A DNA stretch of 64,000 nt from Mesostigma viride (GCA_009746045.1 RPFO01000528.1:25894-89893), one strand, 5' to 3'; shown: positions 12,533 through 23,852, counted from the first letter of the stretch. A program made the numbers and translations. Notes: generated by a model from the letters alone, not told the origin.

Positions 12533-12912
12533 GCGGTTTGGTAGTGCAGCGGCTGTGTGTGGTTCTACCAAACGACTTTCAGAAATATGTGCCTACTCCA
12601 TGGCCCCATCGGGGCAAGTAGCGGGGCGCTTGCAGAATGTAAGTGATGCTGCGCCTATACCGAACCCCGTCTTTGCCGCCATGAACCATGACTCCGGACG
12701 GAGCTGCGATGACGTAAAGATGGTTGAAGGTCGCGGGTTGCTGTTCTGTAGTTGCCCCAATGCTGTTCTGTAGTGCTCCGATTGATGTGAGCTGATAGCG
12801 GCCTCTTCAATACCTTGAGTTTTGCACGTGCTCACGTGGGGCCATGGAGTAGGCACATATTTCTCAAAGTCGTTTGGTAGAACCACACACAGCCGCTGCA
12901 CTACCAAACCGC
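12533..12912. repeat. Fold-back: 75-bp arms around a 230-bp spacer
   Basis: The arms 12533-12607 and 12838-12912 are inverted copies with one mismatch. Each arm also contains a smaller hairpin (GTTTGGTAG ... CTACCAAAC). This could be a small fold-back/MITE nested in the larger element. The unit B copy is at 23470-23852. Confidence 0.8.
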
Positions 12913-13339
12913 TCGCGTGGCAAGAGCCGCACTGCTGGCAAGTCCATGGCAGCGGCTAGTGCCAGCGCATCGAGCCCTGATGACATAGCTAGTGTTTCGT
13001 CGTTCAGCAGCAACGGTGAGGCATGCATTCCCTCACAAAGGAGAAGTGAGAGGCAGCGTGCTGTAGTAAATTATGCGGACAACTCTGACAGTGCTGCATA
13101 CACTGATGAGGAGTGGCATTGATTATATTTCTGGCAATGATGCCTGTAATGTAACTTGTTGTGTGCTTGTCGCACTGCATTATCAAGGAGACAACCAGCG
13201 CAGGCCAGAAATCGGGAGAATCCGGACCATGCATTATATTTCTTTATTTCCAATGAACATGTGTGTCAACTGCATCATTTCTGCATCCACATATAATGCA
13301 TAAGTGTCCTGTCTTCATGCACTTGAGAGTTCTCAAGTG

Positions 13340-13712
13340 TCATGCTCAGTGTCCTGATTTTCCTGATTTTTTGTGCCATGCTAAGTGTCCTGATTTTCCT
13401 GATTTTTTTCTGATTCAGCGGGTTTTCTCAAGATCTTGAGATTTTTTGTGTTGTTCCGACATTTTTCTCAGGATCTCAGGATTCTCAGTGTTTCTCAGTG
13501 TGTGGCGAGACGCATCTCAGGCACTTCTCAGGATTCTCAGGAGAAAGTCCTGATATAATCTCAGGATTCCTGAGAAAAATCTCAAATTTTCTCAGGATTC
13601 TCAGGATTTCTTGAGAAAAAAATCAGGAAATCCTGAAAAAATCTCAGGAATCCTGAGAAAAATCTCAGAAAAAACTCAGGACCTGAGAAAAATCTCAGAA
13701 CCCGACTTCCTA
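13340..13712. repeat. Subterminal CTCAGGATT repeats, right
   Basis: Mirror of the left flank: repeated TCCTGATTTTCCTGATTTTT, CTCAGGATT and TCCTGAGAAAAATCTCA, ending at the inverted terminal TTCCTA. Confidence 0.65.
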
Positions 13713-14416
13713 GGGTGGGCCTCGAGGTAGGCCTGCACCGAATGGATGAGGATATCCGCCCCGCCTGGAGTCGTCACCCCCAGCTGGGCCGCCACCGAGG
13801 TCTCACCCACTGCGAGGGGCGGGCAGAAAAAGGCACGGAGCTCGGGCGCCTTTTGGCGGCAGATCACTTTGCCCACGAGCTTGCGGAGCACCTCACCGCA
13901 GGCGATCGGGCGCACCTTGCCCTCGGGGGGGGCAAGACACCCTTGAGCAGAGCGAGGAGGCGAGCGCCCGCTAACCACTCGCGCGCAGCGGGAGGAACGC
14001 GACCAGCCGCCAGGTCAATGAGGGTGTCAAAGAGAATGTCCTCGCCCCCATGCCCCACCAGGACCTCCAAGTGCTCGTAGCGCCAGCCCGACGGCCCGGT
14101 AGAGGAAGCCCGCGGGACCGCACGCATCACCTCCAGGAAGCAGTCGCGGTCCAGCCGGAGGGGGGCCGGCAGGGGGTCCGGCACGGGCAGCTGGAATCCA
14201 GGCTCCGCAGGGTGAAGAGCCTCCAAGGCCGCCAGGGTAGCCGCATTGGCGGGGGCCAGCTTGGCCATTTCCAAGCGGGTCATGGCCCGGCTAACTCTCT
14301 GCTGAGACGCCATGCCCTAGCCTTTTTGTATTCTGATCAGACACTCCGCAAAGGTGAAAACCTTTGCGTTCAGTGCCAGGCCGCGGAAAACGCGGAAAAC
14401 GCGATCTGCAAATGAA

Positions 14417-14473
14417 TCCGACCGGAATCGAACTGGGGACCTCTCGCACCAATTTTGCTGACTATAGGACGGA
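14417..14473 (-). other. tRNA-like 3' half (proline-tRNA-like)
   Basis: The minus strand reads GGTGCGAGAGGTCCC, as in the anticodon/variable region of proline tRNAs, followed by AGTTCGATTCC, one base from the B-box consensus. The acceptor-like ends TCCGTCC and GGTCGGA can pair with one mismatch, but the T stem is imperfect and the length is only about 57 nt. It is a decayed tRNA-derived piece, not a working gene. It is antisense to the retroposon tail, so it is not an ordinary SINE head. Confidence 0.45.
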
Positions 14474-14794
14474 CGTCTCCGGATACCATGGCATCGCCAA
14501 CTTACACCTACAGTCATCCGCAAAAGTTCTCCTGTCCGGGGAGTGATGCAAGCCTTGCGGATTTGGTACTAGATAAATCACTCGAGATCTGTGTGTAGGA
14601 GTTTTTGTATAGCTATGCTGATCTTCCCCCCCATGACAGGCTCCCCCTTCGCTGGGCATAGCTTGAAGATCATGGGGATGCAAGTGCCCTGGTGCACCTA
14701 GAGCAAGGGTCCTTTACATCCCCACCCTTGCAGGAAGTAGCTTAGGATGTATGATAGGCCATATGCCCCCTCTCAAGGGCTATGTGCTACATAT

Positions 14795-14808
14795 ACTCCC
14801 AACGGAGT
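14795..14808 (+). other. LINE-tail stem-loop
   Basis: ACTCC, loop CAAC, GGAGT, 16 bases before the (CAATT)n tail. The identical hairpin is at 20453-20466 in the ORF1-only element. Short 3' hairpins like this are known RT recognition signals in several LINE groups. Confidence 0.6.
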
Positions 14809-16017
14809 TATGTTACAATTCAATTCAATTCAATGGCCCGGCTGAGCTGCCCCTCGCGGACGAGGCGGATGACGTCGGCGGCCACCCGCTCGAAGTTGAC
14901 CTCCCCCGACAGCCGGGCCGTGCGCGGGGGCGGCACGCCAAACAGCCCCTCCCAGTCCCCCTGCAGAAAGCGTCGGCAACGGGCAATAACCGCACCCTGG
15001 AGGCCGCGCACACCACGCCCGAGAGGGGTGAGGAGCAGGCGGGGGGTCACCATGTGCAGTTTAAAGCCCAGCGGGTCGTCCGGAGCGGCGTGCATGCGCC
15101 GGAGAGAAACGATTGCACATTGCGCGAAAAGGCTACGCGCGCGGTGGGGGAGGTCGGTCAGGGTAGACGTCGGGTTGATGGCGCATGCATCCCAGGGAAC
15201 CGTGTCAAGCCAACGCCAACTGGCCGAGTAGTCGGGCGGCGGGGGCTGGGAGCCGGTGGGAGCCGAGGCGGGAGGGGGGAGGGGGCCGGGACTGCTGGCC
15301 GGTTGAGGGGCCGTTGAGCAACACAGGCGCGCGCGTGCTGAGCGCGCCCGTGAATGGAGTACACCCGCTGGCAGTGAGCTTCCGGGCACCGGTAACAGCT
15401 CATGGCCTGCAGATCCGCCGCGCCGAGATCGGGGTGCACAGCGCGAAGGTGCTGGCAGAGGAGGTTACGGTTGTGGAACACACCAGCACACGGCCGGGGA
15501 CCCCGTGGGAAGCAGCACGGCACACCGGTGAAGGCCGTCGGCGGGCGCTGAGTGGCGGGGAGCGGCGCCAGCAAAGGCAGGACGTGGGGCCTGCGGCGTC
15601 TCCCTAGCCGGGCCGGCAGGCGCGCGCACCACGACCCGACCAGCGCCCGGCATGCCCGCCGGAGCCACGGAGGAGGCAGTGCCCACCGGGGAGACCCCCA
15701 GCGGAGGGGGATCGAGAACGCCGGCGCCCCTCCCAGGGGGACTCGCCAGCGCGCCCGCGACCACCCCAGGCCCCGGCAACGAGGCCGGGGGCGGCGGCCG
15801 AGGGGTCGGGGAGGCAGCTGGCCCCGGGGCCCGGTGGGGACCCGGCAGGGGACCCAGCGAGACCGGGGGCGGGCCGAGAGGAAGCGCAGTCCCAGGGGGC
15901 GGCACAACAGCCCGGCACAACGGGCAGCGCGGCACGGAGTGGAGCAAGCTGCGCGCGATGCACGCTTGATGGAATGTGTGGCCGCACGCGGGCACGCGGG
16001 CAAAAATTAATATATAT

Positions 16018-18110
16018 ATTAAAAATATAATTACTTACAGCAGAGTGAAATCACTCAAACCAAAGCAAACGCCCAGCTATAAACCTATATACAGAGCCAT
16101 GTCAAAGCTCTATACTACGATAAGACCAATGGAAACGCCTAACGGGAGGAACCTAAGAGCCCTGCTGCACCGCAAAATCAGCCCGCGTACGGCGGAGCAT
16201 GATGTCAGCCATGGCCCGAGTCAGCGCCACCGACAAGCGCTGACGCCAATATGACGTCCAGGTCCGCGCCGACCATGGGGCCCGCTGGCCCTCCAGGTCC
16301 AGCCGGTCCTCCCGGAGCCGGCAACACTCCTTGAAGAAGGCGGAGGTCAGGGGCCCCATGGCACCAAACTCCTCCAGGACAAAGGGCACCACACGATGGT
16401 GCCCGACGTCGCCGTAGGCCAGGAGCTTGGCCCGCTCCGCCCGGTCCGCCGTGTAACCTGCCGTGAGGGAGGCCCCAGCCACGTGGCTAAGAGCCAAGGG
16501 CCGCGCCACCGAAACGTCAATAAGCAGATGCCGGCCACCCCCCTCAAAGTCCAGCACCACGATGTCAGGCCGGTGGTTGGGGGAATAGAAGGCAGCGCCA
16601 TCCGCATCCTCGGACCGGATGTTCGCGTGGGGGAAGACTGACCGAATCATGGCGAGCACCACCGTCAGGAGGACAGTGTGCAAATACAAATACCAATTCT
16701 GATTCTGTTGGCCCCCCATGCAGGCAAGGTAGTGAGTCCCCGTGGGATCCAGCGGCTGCCCACAGCTACCGCAAGGCCGCCCGGCCGGAACAAGAGGCTG
16801 CGGGGCAAATAGCTGGTGCCGGAGCGCCACCGAGTAGTGGCTGGGAGCCAAGGCGAATGGGGGGCCATGGGAAGAGCACGAAGGTACGCCGAGCCCACAC
16901 TCCGCAAGGAAAGCGAGAACAGCCACGCACGTCCCTGGGCGTTGAGGTCCGCGAAAAGAGCAATCCAATCAGCCGTGTGCAGAATACCCGCGTAGGTTTT
17001 CTGGTGTTTATCGATGACGCGAGCAGGGAATGCGGCGGGAGATTGAACGGAGGCGACCGAGGGAGTGCCGCGAGGGAGGTGGCGCTGTACCGCCTGAGCG
17101 GCACGGACGGGAGAACAGGCCTGCTGGATCTCAGCATAGGCCTCCTGGATGGCGGTGACGAAGGGCAAAGGGCTGCTGGGGTCCAGGAGGTCAGGCGCTG
17201 CCGTAGCCAAAAGGGGCAGGAGCCGGCAGCTTTCCGCCCACGACTGAGCGACGGAGCCCAAAAATGCTGCTGGGGCCAGCCGGGCGGCACGAGTCAGACC
17301 ACTGCCACCCATCCGTGCAGGCAGGGAGGCAATGCGAATAGCATGTGGCGGGAGGTCGGGGCCCGGGACCAGCTGCGCCAAGGCCGACTGGATGCGTTCG
17401 TCGTGGCCCTCGGCGGCCAGCCGGACCTGAGCCGGAAGAGCGCCCCGGAGCCAGTACGTGAACGACGCGAGGGTGAGCGCAAAACCACAGAAGCAGACCC
17501 TTGGTCTGCGAATCATGAAGGCGCGCAATCAAGGCCGGCAGTACCTCAGTGCGTGCCTCGAGGGCGGCCCGCAGAGCATCGATGACAAACGCGGGGTCGC
17601 CAACCGGAACGCCGAGGACATCCAACCCATGGAGGCGCTCGTCCCGGCCCAAGAGCTGGGGCGGAAAGCCGGAGCAATCACCTTGGGGCGAGTACACCGC
17701 GCACTTGGCCAGGGTCAACTGGAGGTTGATGTCGGCCACCGCGGTCTGCAGTGCCAGCAGAGCCGCGGTGGTGTCCGGCACAGGGCCCAGAAGGTAGATA
17801 TCATCCAAGTAGGCCTGAATAGCGACCGCCGGGTGGGCAGCATGGACCGCTTGGAGGCAACCCTGGAGGGGGGCGGCAAAGTACAGGGGTCCCAGGGGGT
17901 CCCCTTGCTGGGTGCCCGACCGCGACAGCAGGCCGCCGCGAGTGCCGTCCTCCATGATGTGAACCAGTTGGCCGGGCTGGCCGTAGCACACGGCTGTCCA
18001 AGCGTACAAGTCCTCGAAGGACTCCATGACGGCCGCAAACATGCTGGCGCGGGACAGACTGTTGAACGCGTTGTGGCAGTCGACCTTGACGACAGCGTGG
18101 GTGCATGCAT
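16018..18110 (-). pseudogene. R2-type LINE copy C4, 3' half
   Basis: Unit B equivalent of 7085-9182: RT motifs A-C, CCHC knuckle and RLE on the minus strand, with the stop at 16153. It shares the 4-bp gain (17455-17460) with unit A. It lacks the extra CTGA seen at 7702. The C run near 16860 has the shorter form, breaking the frame at MAPH. Confidence 0.8.
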
Positions 18111-18490
18111 TAGGAAGTCGGAAAAAATTCGTCCTGAGATATCTTGAGATTTTTCTGAGTTTTTTTGAGATTTACCTACACAAATCTTGAGAAATCCTGA
18201 GAAAACCCTGAGAAATCCTGAGATAAATTTTGAATTTTCCTGAGATTGCCCTGATTTTTCCTGATTTTTTTTGTCTTCACAAAATCTGGTAAGTGCACAC
18301 CTCGGGTCCTGAGATTTCTGGTGAAAAACTCAGGTCTTGAGATTTTGACTTTGTAGTGAAAATCTCAGGACAAAATCTCAGGACAATCTCAGGACAAAAA
18401 AACGAGTAGAATCTCAAGAAAATCAAGAACATGCACAGGCGAATTCTCCAGCCATTCTGGGACAAAAAAATGGTGCTATCAGGGACCGGA

Positions 18491-18532
18491 CGAGCCACGA
18501 GCCACGAGCCACGAGCCACGAGCCACGAGCCA
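18491..18532 (+). repeat. (CGAGCCA)6 at the 5' end of the retroposon
   Basis: Six perfect 7-bp units start two bases after the target duplication. They may be a 5' promoter repeat or slippage during insertion. Confidence 0.8.
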
Positions 18533-18669
18533 CGAGGTAGCCATGGCTGACGGCGGCGCTCATAACTTTCACGTTTGAGCACCGAATTTAGTCGTGAATA
18601 TCACAATCGCTTCGTCTTTCTAAGACGCACATGCTGATATAATTTTCCGACGCTATTACGCAATATACG

Positions 18670-20055
18670 ATGAGCAAACGCCCATCGACGCAACGCAGCC
18701 TGACGGCTGCGCTCGGCAATGAAAATACGTCTGCAGCTCCGGCTGCAGCTTCGCCATCAGGGCCGGAAGGCAGTGGTGACACTAGTCGCGCACTGGTGGC
18801 CGCCCAGAACCCTCCCGGGCTTCCTGCCTCGCCATCGGCCTCGCCAGAACCTAAACGCAGCCGCTCATCCTTTCCACGCGAACCGCGTTTCAAGTACTTC
18901 TCCTTCCATGCCGACGATCACGACTGGTTCAACAACATTTCTCCGGTCATGGCTATGAAATGCATTTTCTTCGGGGACTACGCCTCGCTTCTTGAGCTGT
19001 GCATCTACTTTCACAGCATCCGTCGCCTACTGGAATTTGACGGCCGTAATTTTACACAGAGCCGCGAACTGCTGCTGACGGGCTTGTACCCCCGGCCCGA
19101 GCTTCAGCACATGATTCTTTGTTCCCTGCTGACGAAGTCTGACGGCGAGATCTTGGCCCCCACCATCTCCGCAGCCACATACCGCTCCATCCTCACGGAA
19201 GCCTTTCAGCAGCACGTGACCCCCCTTGCCGCAGATGTGGCGGCTATGGGCGGCACGCTGGCTACTGAGCTCCCTCACATTTCCACCACCGTCACCTCCA
19301 CCTCCACCCTCCTCACCTCCACCTCCACTGCCACCTCCACCTCCACCGCCGACATCAAAGCCCAGCTCCTCGACATCGACCAGCGTCTTAAGAACAATGC
19401 CATCGCTATCGAGGTCCTGCAGAACACCGCAGGCCTCACCGCCCAGGCAGTGAAGGACATTGCCGCCAAGCCAGCCCCGGCTGGCCTGGCCGGCGATGCT
19501 CCTCCCATCACCACCTGGGCGGACATGCTTAAGCAACACACCACCTCCACCACCTCCGCTGTCGCAGCCCAGCTTCAACGGCAGACGCTTGACCTCCGCG
19601 AGGAGGCCGAGCTCGCCAAGCGCAGCCTCAACGTCATTGTCAAGAATCTCAAGATGGAGGAAGGTGAGAATTCCGAGAAGCTTGCGCGTGCCTTTGAGAG
19701 AGAAATCCTTGATCGCATGGGCCTTACTGGTGAGATCGAGCTGGCCGCCCACCGCCTTCCCCGCGCGCGGGGTAAGGCAGGGCCGCCCCCGCTCCTTCTC
19801 ACCTTTAAGACCCCGGCGGACAAGATTTCTTTTCTCAGACGCCGCAAGCGGCTCGAGAAGACTCTCTTCACCCTTGACGACGACTTGACCCTGGCGCAGC
19901 AACAACGGCGACGGGAGCTATGGCCGACCTACCTCCAGCTCCGGCAGACCAAGGCGGGGCAGCCGGTGTACTGGAAGGGGGCGGCCATCTACGTCGGCCA
20001 CAAGCCCTGGCAGGCGACCCCCGCGGCCCCAGCGACCCCAGACGCTCCAGTTTAG
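18670..20055 (+). CDS. LINE ORF1 protein (L1-type RNA-binding chaperone)
   Basis: 461 residues, intact. The N-terminal 60 residues are disordered and Ser/Pro/Ala-rich with a basic PKRSR cluster, a possible nuclear signal. A region rich in Thr/Ser precedes a predicted coiled coil (IKAQLLDIDQRLKNNAIAI, about 233-251), the usual trimerisation segment. The TTWADMLK motif leads into an RRM-like domain (RSLNVIVKNLKME, from about 318) and a basic C-terminal domain (KISFLRRRKRLEKTLF to WKGAAIYVGHKPW). This layout is that of L1-type ORF1p, which binds the element RNA in trimers. ATG at 18670 is the first in frame after the UTR. A broken relative lies at 57530-57884. Confidence 0.8.
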   Translation: MSKRPSTQRSLTAALGNENTSAAPAAASPSGPEGSGDTSRALVAAQNPPGLPASPSASPEPKRSRSSFPREPRFKYFSFHADDHDWFNNISPVMAMKCIFFGDYASLLELCIYFHSIRRLLEFDGRNFTQSRELLLTGLYPRPELQHMILCSLLTKSDGEILAPTISAATYRSILTEAFQQHVTPLAADVAAMGGTLATELPHISTTVTSTSTLLTSTSTATSTSTADIKAQLLDIDQRLKNNAIAIEVLQNTAGLTAQAVKDIAAKPAPAGLAGDAPPITTWADMLKQHTTSTTSAVAAQLQRQTLDLREEAELAKRSLNVIVKNLKMEEGENSEKLARAFEREILDRMGLTGEIELAAHRLPRARGKAGPPPLLLTFKTPADKISFLRRRKRLEKTLFTLDDDLTLAQQQRRRELWPTYLQLRQTKAGQPVYWKGAAIYVGHKPWQATPAAPATPDAPV

Positions 20056-20452
20056 GGGAATACAGCAGTAGTGTAGAATAGATAGACCGTGGCCATGTAC
20101 ATGTACGCCTCCTAGAGGCCCTATCCCAGCTAAGCCACGCGCTTTATTTAATCATGTACATGTGTGCCTATGATGAGCCACACTCCAGATGCTGCCTAGC
20201 TTTATTTAGTTATGCTATGCCATGCAGAGAGATGCTCTCTGTAGAGAAGCTATGTCCTAGCTCTTGTATAGCCATGATGATCTTCCCCACCTATGACAGG
20301 CTCCCCTTCGCTGGGTGTTGCCTGAAACTCTGGGTGGTGCAGGTGCCCTAGTGCCCCTAGAGCAAGTGTTGTTTACATTCCCACCCTTGCAGGAAGTAGC
20401 TTAGAATGTATGATAGGCCATATGCCCCTTCTCTGGGCTATGTGCTACATAT

Positions 20453-20466
20453 ACTCCCAACGGAGT
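20453..20466 (+). other. 3' stem-loop of the ORF1-only LINE
   Basis: ACTCC-CAAC-GGAGT just before TATGTTA and the (CAATT)n tail. It is shared exactly with the 540-bp insert at 14795, which is what recognition by a common RT would require. Confidence 0.6.
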
Positions 20467-23400
20467 TATGTTACAATTCAATTCAATTCAATCAGGGACC
20501 GTCAGAAATACAACAATGCAAGATGATTACAACAGGGGCATGACTCACAATCAGTGCATTTATTACATTGATAAATATTATTTAAAAAATCTTTTATTCA
20601 TAGGCAAAAAATAAATCACAACAAAAAGAGGATTGTTTCTTCATCGTTTGGCAGATCTTGTAGATCATTTGGTTCTTCATATACTCTGCCAAACTGTGCT
20701 TCGTTGCACATTTACCTGCACGCATAAACCAGGAAGGGGGAAAAACAGCATTAAACAGGACCATGATTAGAAACGCTGGGCTGCAGCATGTGCACATGTA
20801 CACCTAACTAGACCAAAGGCATAGCAAACAACATCATGCTCGGCATAAAAAAAGATACTTCTGACTGGTACAAAACATTGAAAGGGTGACCCAAGTGAAA
20901 GCCTAGCACCGCCATTATTGAGATGTGCAAGACCAAGAAACCACGACATTGCATATGACCGATGCATTGAAAAAGGGAAAACACGTTTATTAACTGTGAA
21001 GCTCCAGGATAACTAGACTAAATTTCTTCAGGGCAAGGGACTAATTGAATTCAGCAAGCAAGCGTACATGCGCGCAAGGACGAGAGTGGCTAAATAAGGA
21101 AGCAAGGGCCTAACAAAGGAAGCAAGGGACTTATTAGATTCAGCAAGCAAGCAATTGCAAGCATGCAAGGAAGAGGGGCTAACAAAGGAAGCAAGGGCCT
21201 AACAAAGGAATCAGGGGACTGATTCCATTCAGCAAGTGGTCAAGCATGCAGGGAAGGAACGGCCTAACCAAGTAGGCAAGGTCATATCAAAGGAAGCAAG
21301 GCATTAATTAAATTCAGCAAGCATGCGAGGAAGAGTGGCTTACAAAGGAAGCATGGGACTAAGAAAGGAAGCAAGGGACTAATTACATTCAGGAAGCACG
21401 CATGCAAGGAAGCAAGGGAATAAAGCAAGGAACTAATCAAATTCAGCAAGCGGCTAAACAACCAAGCAAGGGCCTAATCAAGGAAGAAAGCAACCACGCA
21501 AAGAAGCAAGCAAGCACGCAAAGACGGAAACAAGCATGCAAGGAAGCAAGGGGTTTATCGAACTCAGCAAGCAAGCATGCAAGGAAGCAAGGAGCAAGTG
21601 AGGGACCAAGGGACTAATCAACTTTATGACACTTACCACGCAGAAGGGACAACCTCATGACCGCGGAGAAGATAACATTCCGTCCCTCCTGTTGCGATTG
21701 CAAAGGGGAGAAAGAATAGTAGTGATGTAAGGAATGAATTCCAGTGCAAAATTAGGAAAATACCTTCAATAACAAAGCTAGTAAGTAGGCAAGGTAATTA
21801 AAAAGTAGGTAGCAAACTGATGACAACATGCACATACTCACGCATGGACCAACCAAGTTAGTATCTAATCTACTATGTGGCTTATGAGGAAGCACCATGA
21901 AACATTTGACCTTACTGGCTTCATCAGAACACGTCTAGATGCTTTTCCTTTGCAAAGATAGTCGCAATTGACGCTTGGGGCTTGCATGGGATTCAGGTCT
22001 GCATGGACGTGCTTTGACAACAAACGGGCATGTACGCACAAAAATGCCCAAGGACGGTACTTCATGATGGTCATCTTCATGAAATTGACCACGCATGTAA
22101 GAGGACAAGAAATCAAGTATTCAGAGTTCATGCTATACTAAGAAACCAGCTTTTGCTCAGAATGCCGCTTTTGCGGTCTATGGGCCTTCCAATGCAACCT
22201 GCCAAGCAATTCTCATAAGTATCCTTGCTCAGCTACGCAGTTGCTCATTTTCCCGGCTCCATTCCTCTTCGATCACAGCCTGTCCATGACGGCCTTGTAG
22301 GTTTTGGATAGCTCCAGAATCTCGCTCTGTTTATTCTCCGTTACTTATGTCACTCACCTGTCGTCGCTACTAGAACCGCTTCTAGTGCGGTTCTCGCTGC
22401 CACCCCTGCTGCCACACCTGCAGCGCTTGTTATTCGGTGGTTGCATTCATTGGTTACGTATGGAAATCGGTTGCCCCATCGCTCGAGCTAGCGTGTATGT
22501 GCCCTCACTGCCCGCTAGCCCCAGCACTTGACTGCGAACAACGGCTAGGGCTACGTCAAACGCGTTTTTTTGAATTTGCGCAAAAAAAAAGGCTGCGACT
22601 AGGTCACATCCGTAGCCAGCGGCAGGCGGAATGTCTCGAGTGATTCCAGCCAAGCGATCTTCCGTATTGTCATGACATCTTACCTTTCCACTGGTTACTA
22701 CTCGTCTCAAAGCCTTTTAGAACGGTCGGAGCCGCAAACTGCCGATAAATTTACAGGTCCAGTAACTAGTATTCACCAATGAAAGCCACAGGCATTTAAA
22801 AAACCGCCGTCCTGCCAGACCCTAGAAAACGCTTGGTCCTGCCTTTGCCGGACAACCATTGGAGCAGGTTATAAAGTGCGACACCGATTTCTGATTGTTG
22901 GCTGACAGACTGACAGCCGACAATTATTAACGCAAAGTCACTAAAGCAATTAGGCAGTGAGAACATTCTACAAAAGAGCTCTTAGTTCGGGCTTTATAGA
23001 ATTAGTACCTGCCTGTTAAAAATTGGAACAAGGATACGGTTCCGGCATCCGTTTATTCCGAAGCCGGTACGGGCAAGGCTAGGGAACCGGCGTGGGAATA
23101 AACTGAACTGAACATAACTGAAATAAAGGCCGTTATGGTGCCGTGAAATAGCCGCATGACGACAGTGCCGTTCCAAACTTTCAACTTCGCGCCCTACCTC
23201 TCTTAACCGTTACCTGGTAGACCGTTGGTCCAACGAGCGAAAAATTTAGAAAGGTTGCGATTAGGCAACGCGACCTTGCACCTAGCCGCACCCATGAACG
23301 CCTTCAGCAGCCATGTTAGGCAACACAACCCTGCACCTAGCCGCACCATTCCATAAACGCCTTCATCAGCCATGTTAGGCCGGAATAGACACGGCATTTC

Positions 23401-23469
23401 CACTTTGGGTCTCGCACTAGTCAAGTCACTTGCTCAGATAGTATATCACTAGCTCTGACCCGCCTTCAA

Positions 23470-23852
23470 GCGGTTTGGTAGTGCAGCGGCTGTGTGTGGT
23501 TCTACCAAACGACTTTCAGAAATATGTGCCTACTCCATGGCCCCATCGGGGCAAGTAGCGGGGGCGCTTGCAGAATGTAAGTGATGCTGCGCCTATACCG
23601 AACCCCGTCTTTGCCGCCATGAACCATGACTCCGGACGGAGCTGCGATGACGTAAAGATGGTTGAAGGTCGCGGGTTGCTGTTCTGTAGTTGCCCCAATG
23701 CTGTTCTGTAGTGCTCCGATTGATGTGAGCTGATAGCGGCCTCTTCAATACCTTGAGTTTTGCACGTGCTCACGTGGGGCCATGGAGTAGGCACATATTT
23801 CTCACAAAGTCGTTTGGTAGAACCACACACAGCCGCTGCACTACCAAACCGC
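23470..23852. repeat. Fold-back, unit B copy
   Basis: Counterpart of 12533-12912, with about 75-bp inverted arms. The right arm has two extra bases (TCTCACAAAG) relative to unit A and the spacer one extra G. Confidence 0.75.

Larger units (their letters stand above)
9183..13712. mobile_element. 4.5-kb element with short inverted ends and CTGAG-rich flanks, unit A copy
   Basis: The insertion interrupts the RT frame of copy C3. Its outer 11 bases are inverted repeats (TAGGAAGTCGG at 9183, CCGACTTCCTA at 13702). Just inside each end lie 350 bp of short CTGAG/CTCAG/ATCCTGA repeats. I found no transposase: no open frame in 9541-13340 exceeds about 105 codons or shows a domain. It is best read as a non-autonomous cut-and-paste element. 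I could not define a target duplication; the left flank carries an extra GCATGCAT that the right flank lacks. Confidence 0.6.
14293..14832 (+). mobile_element. 540-bp SINE-like retroposon with LINE tail
   Basis: Present in unit A and absent from unit B, where the empty site ATGGCCCGGCT is at 25233-25243. It is flanked by that 11-bp duplication (14282-14292 and 14833-14843; the first two bases could belong to the tail). Its 3' ~240 bp match the end of the ORF1-only element (20250-20490), including a stem-loop and a (CAATT)n tail. Its 5' ~300 bp are unrelated to that element and include a tRNA-like segment on the opposite strand. Confidence 0.85.
13713..16001 (-). pseudogene. R2-type LINE copy C3, 5' half with zinc fingers and RING remnant
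   Basis: Minus strand, read from 16001 downward: the second half of a RING-H2 finger (C-x-H-x2-H-x2-C-x11-C-x2-C), a Pro/Gly-rich linker, a C2H2-like finger ending H-x4-H, a C2HC finger (CYRCPEAHC...), then the RT N-terminus with HRARSLFAQCA and EVLRKLVGKVICR. The three parts lie in three frames because of indels in G/C runs. A 540-bp retroposon (14293-14832) splits the region again. It is truncated inside the RING, so the original N-terminus is unknown. Confidence 0.7.
7081..16008. repeat. Tandem duplication, unit A
   Basis: Unit A holds a family-1 LINE copy (C3) split by an inverted-repeat element. The same order with the same junctions recurs in unit B. Apart from two later insertions (540 bp here, 2002 bp in B) and scattered small indels, the two units agree along their whole length, so this is one duplication event rather than two parallel insertions. 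Confidence 0.85.
18489..20490 (+). mobile_element. ORF1-only LINE (HAL1-like), full length with target duplication
   Basis: A 2002-bp insertion flanked by ATCAGGGACCG (18478-18488 and 20491-20501). Unit A keeps the empty site at 9550-9560. It has a 5' repeat, a 5' UTR resembling that of the LINE at 58300 (GCTCATAACTTT ... ATATAATTTTC), one intact ORF (461 codons), a 3' UTR with a stem-loop and a (CAATT)n tail. No ORF2 (endonuclease/RT) is present, and its 430-bp 3' region has no room for one. It must have been copied in trans by a LINE RT. Confidence 0.85.

Noticed and set aside
19027-19905. 292-codon minus-strand frame opposite ORF1
   Set aside because: Gly/Val-rich shadow of the Thr/Ser-rich ORF1 coding strand.
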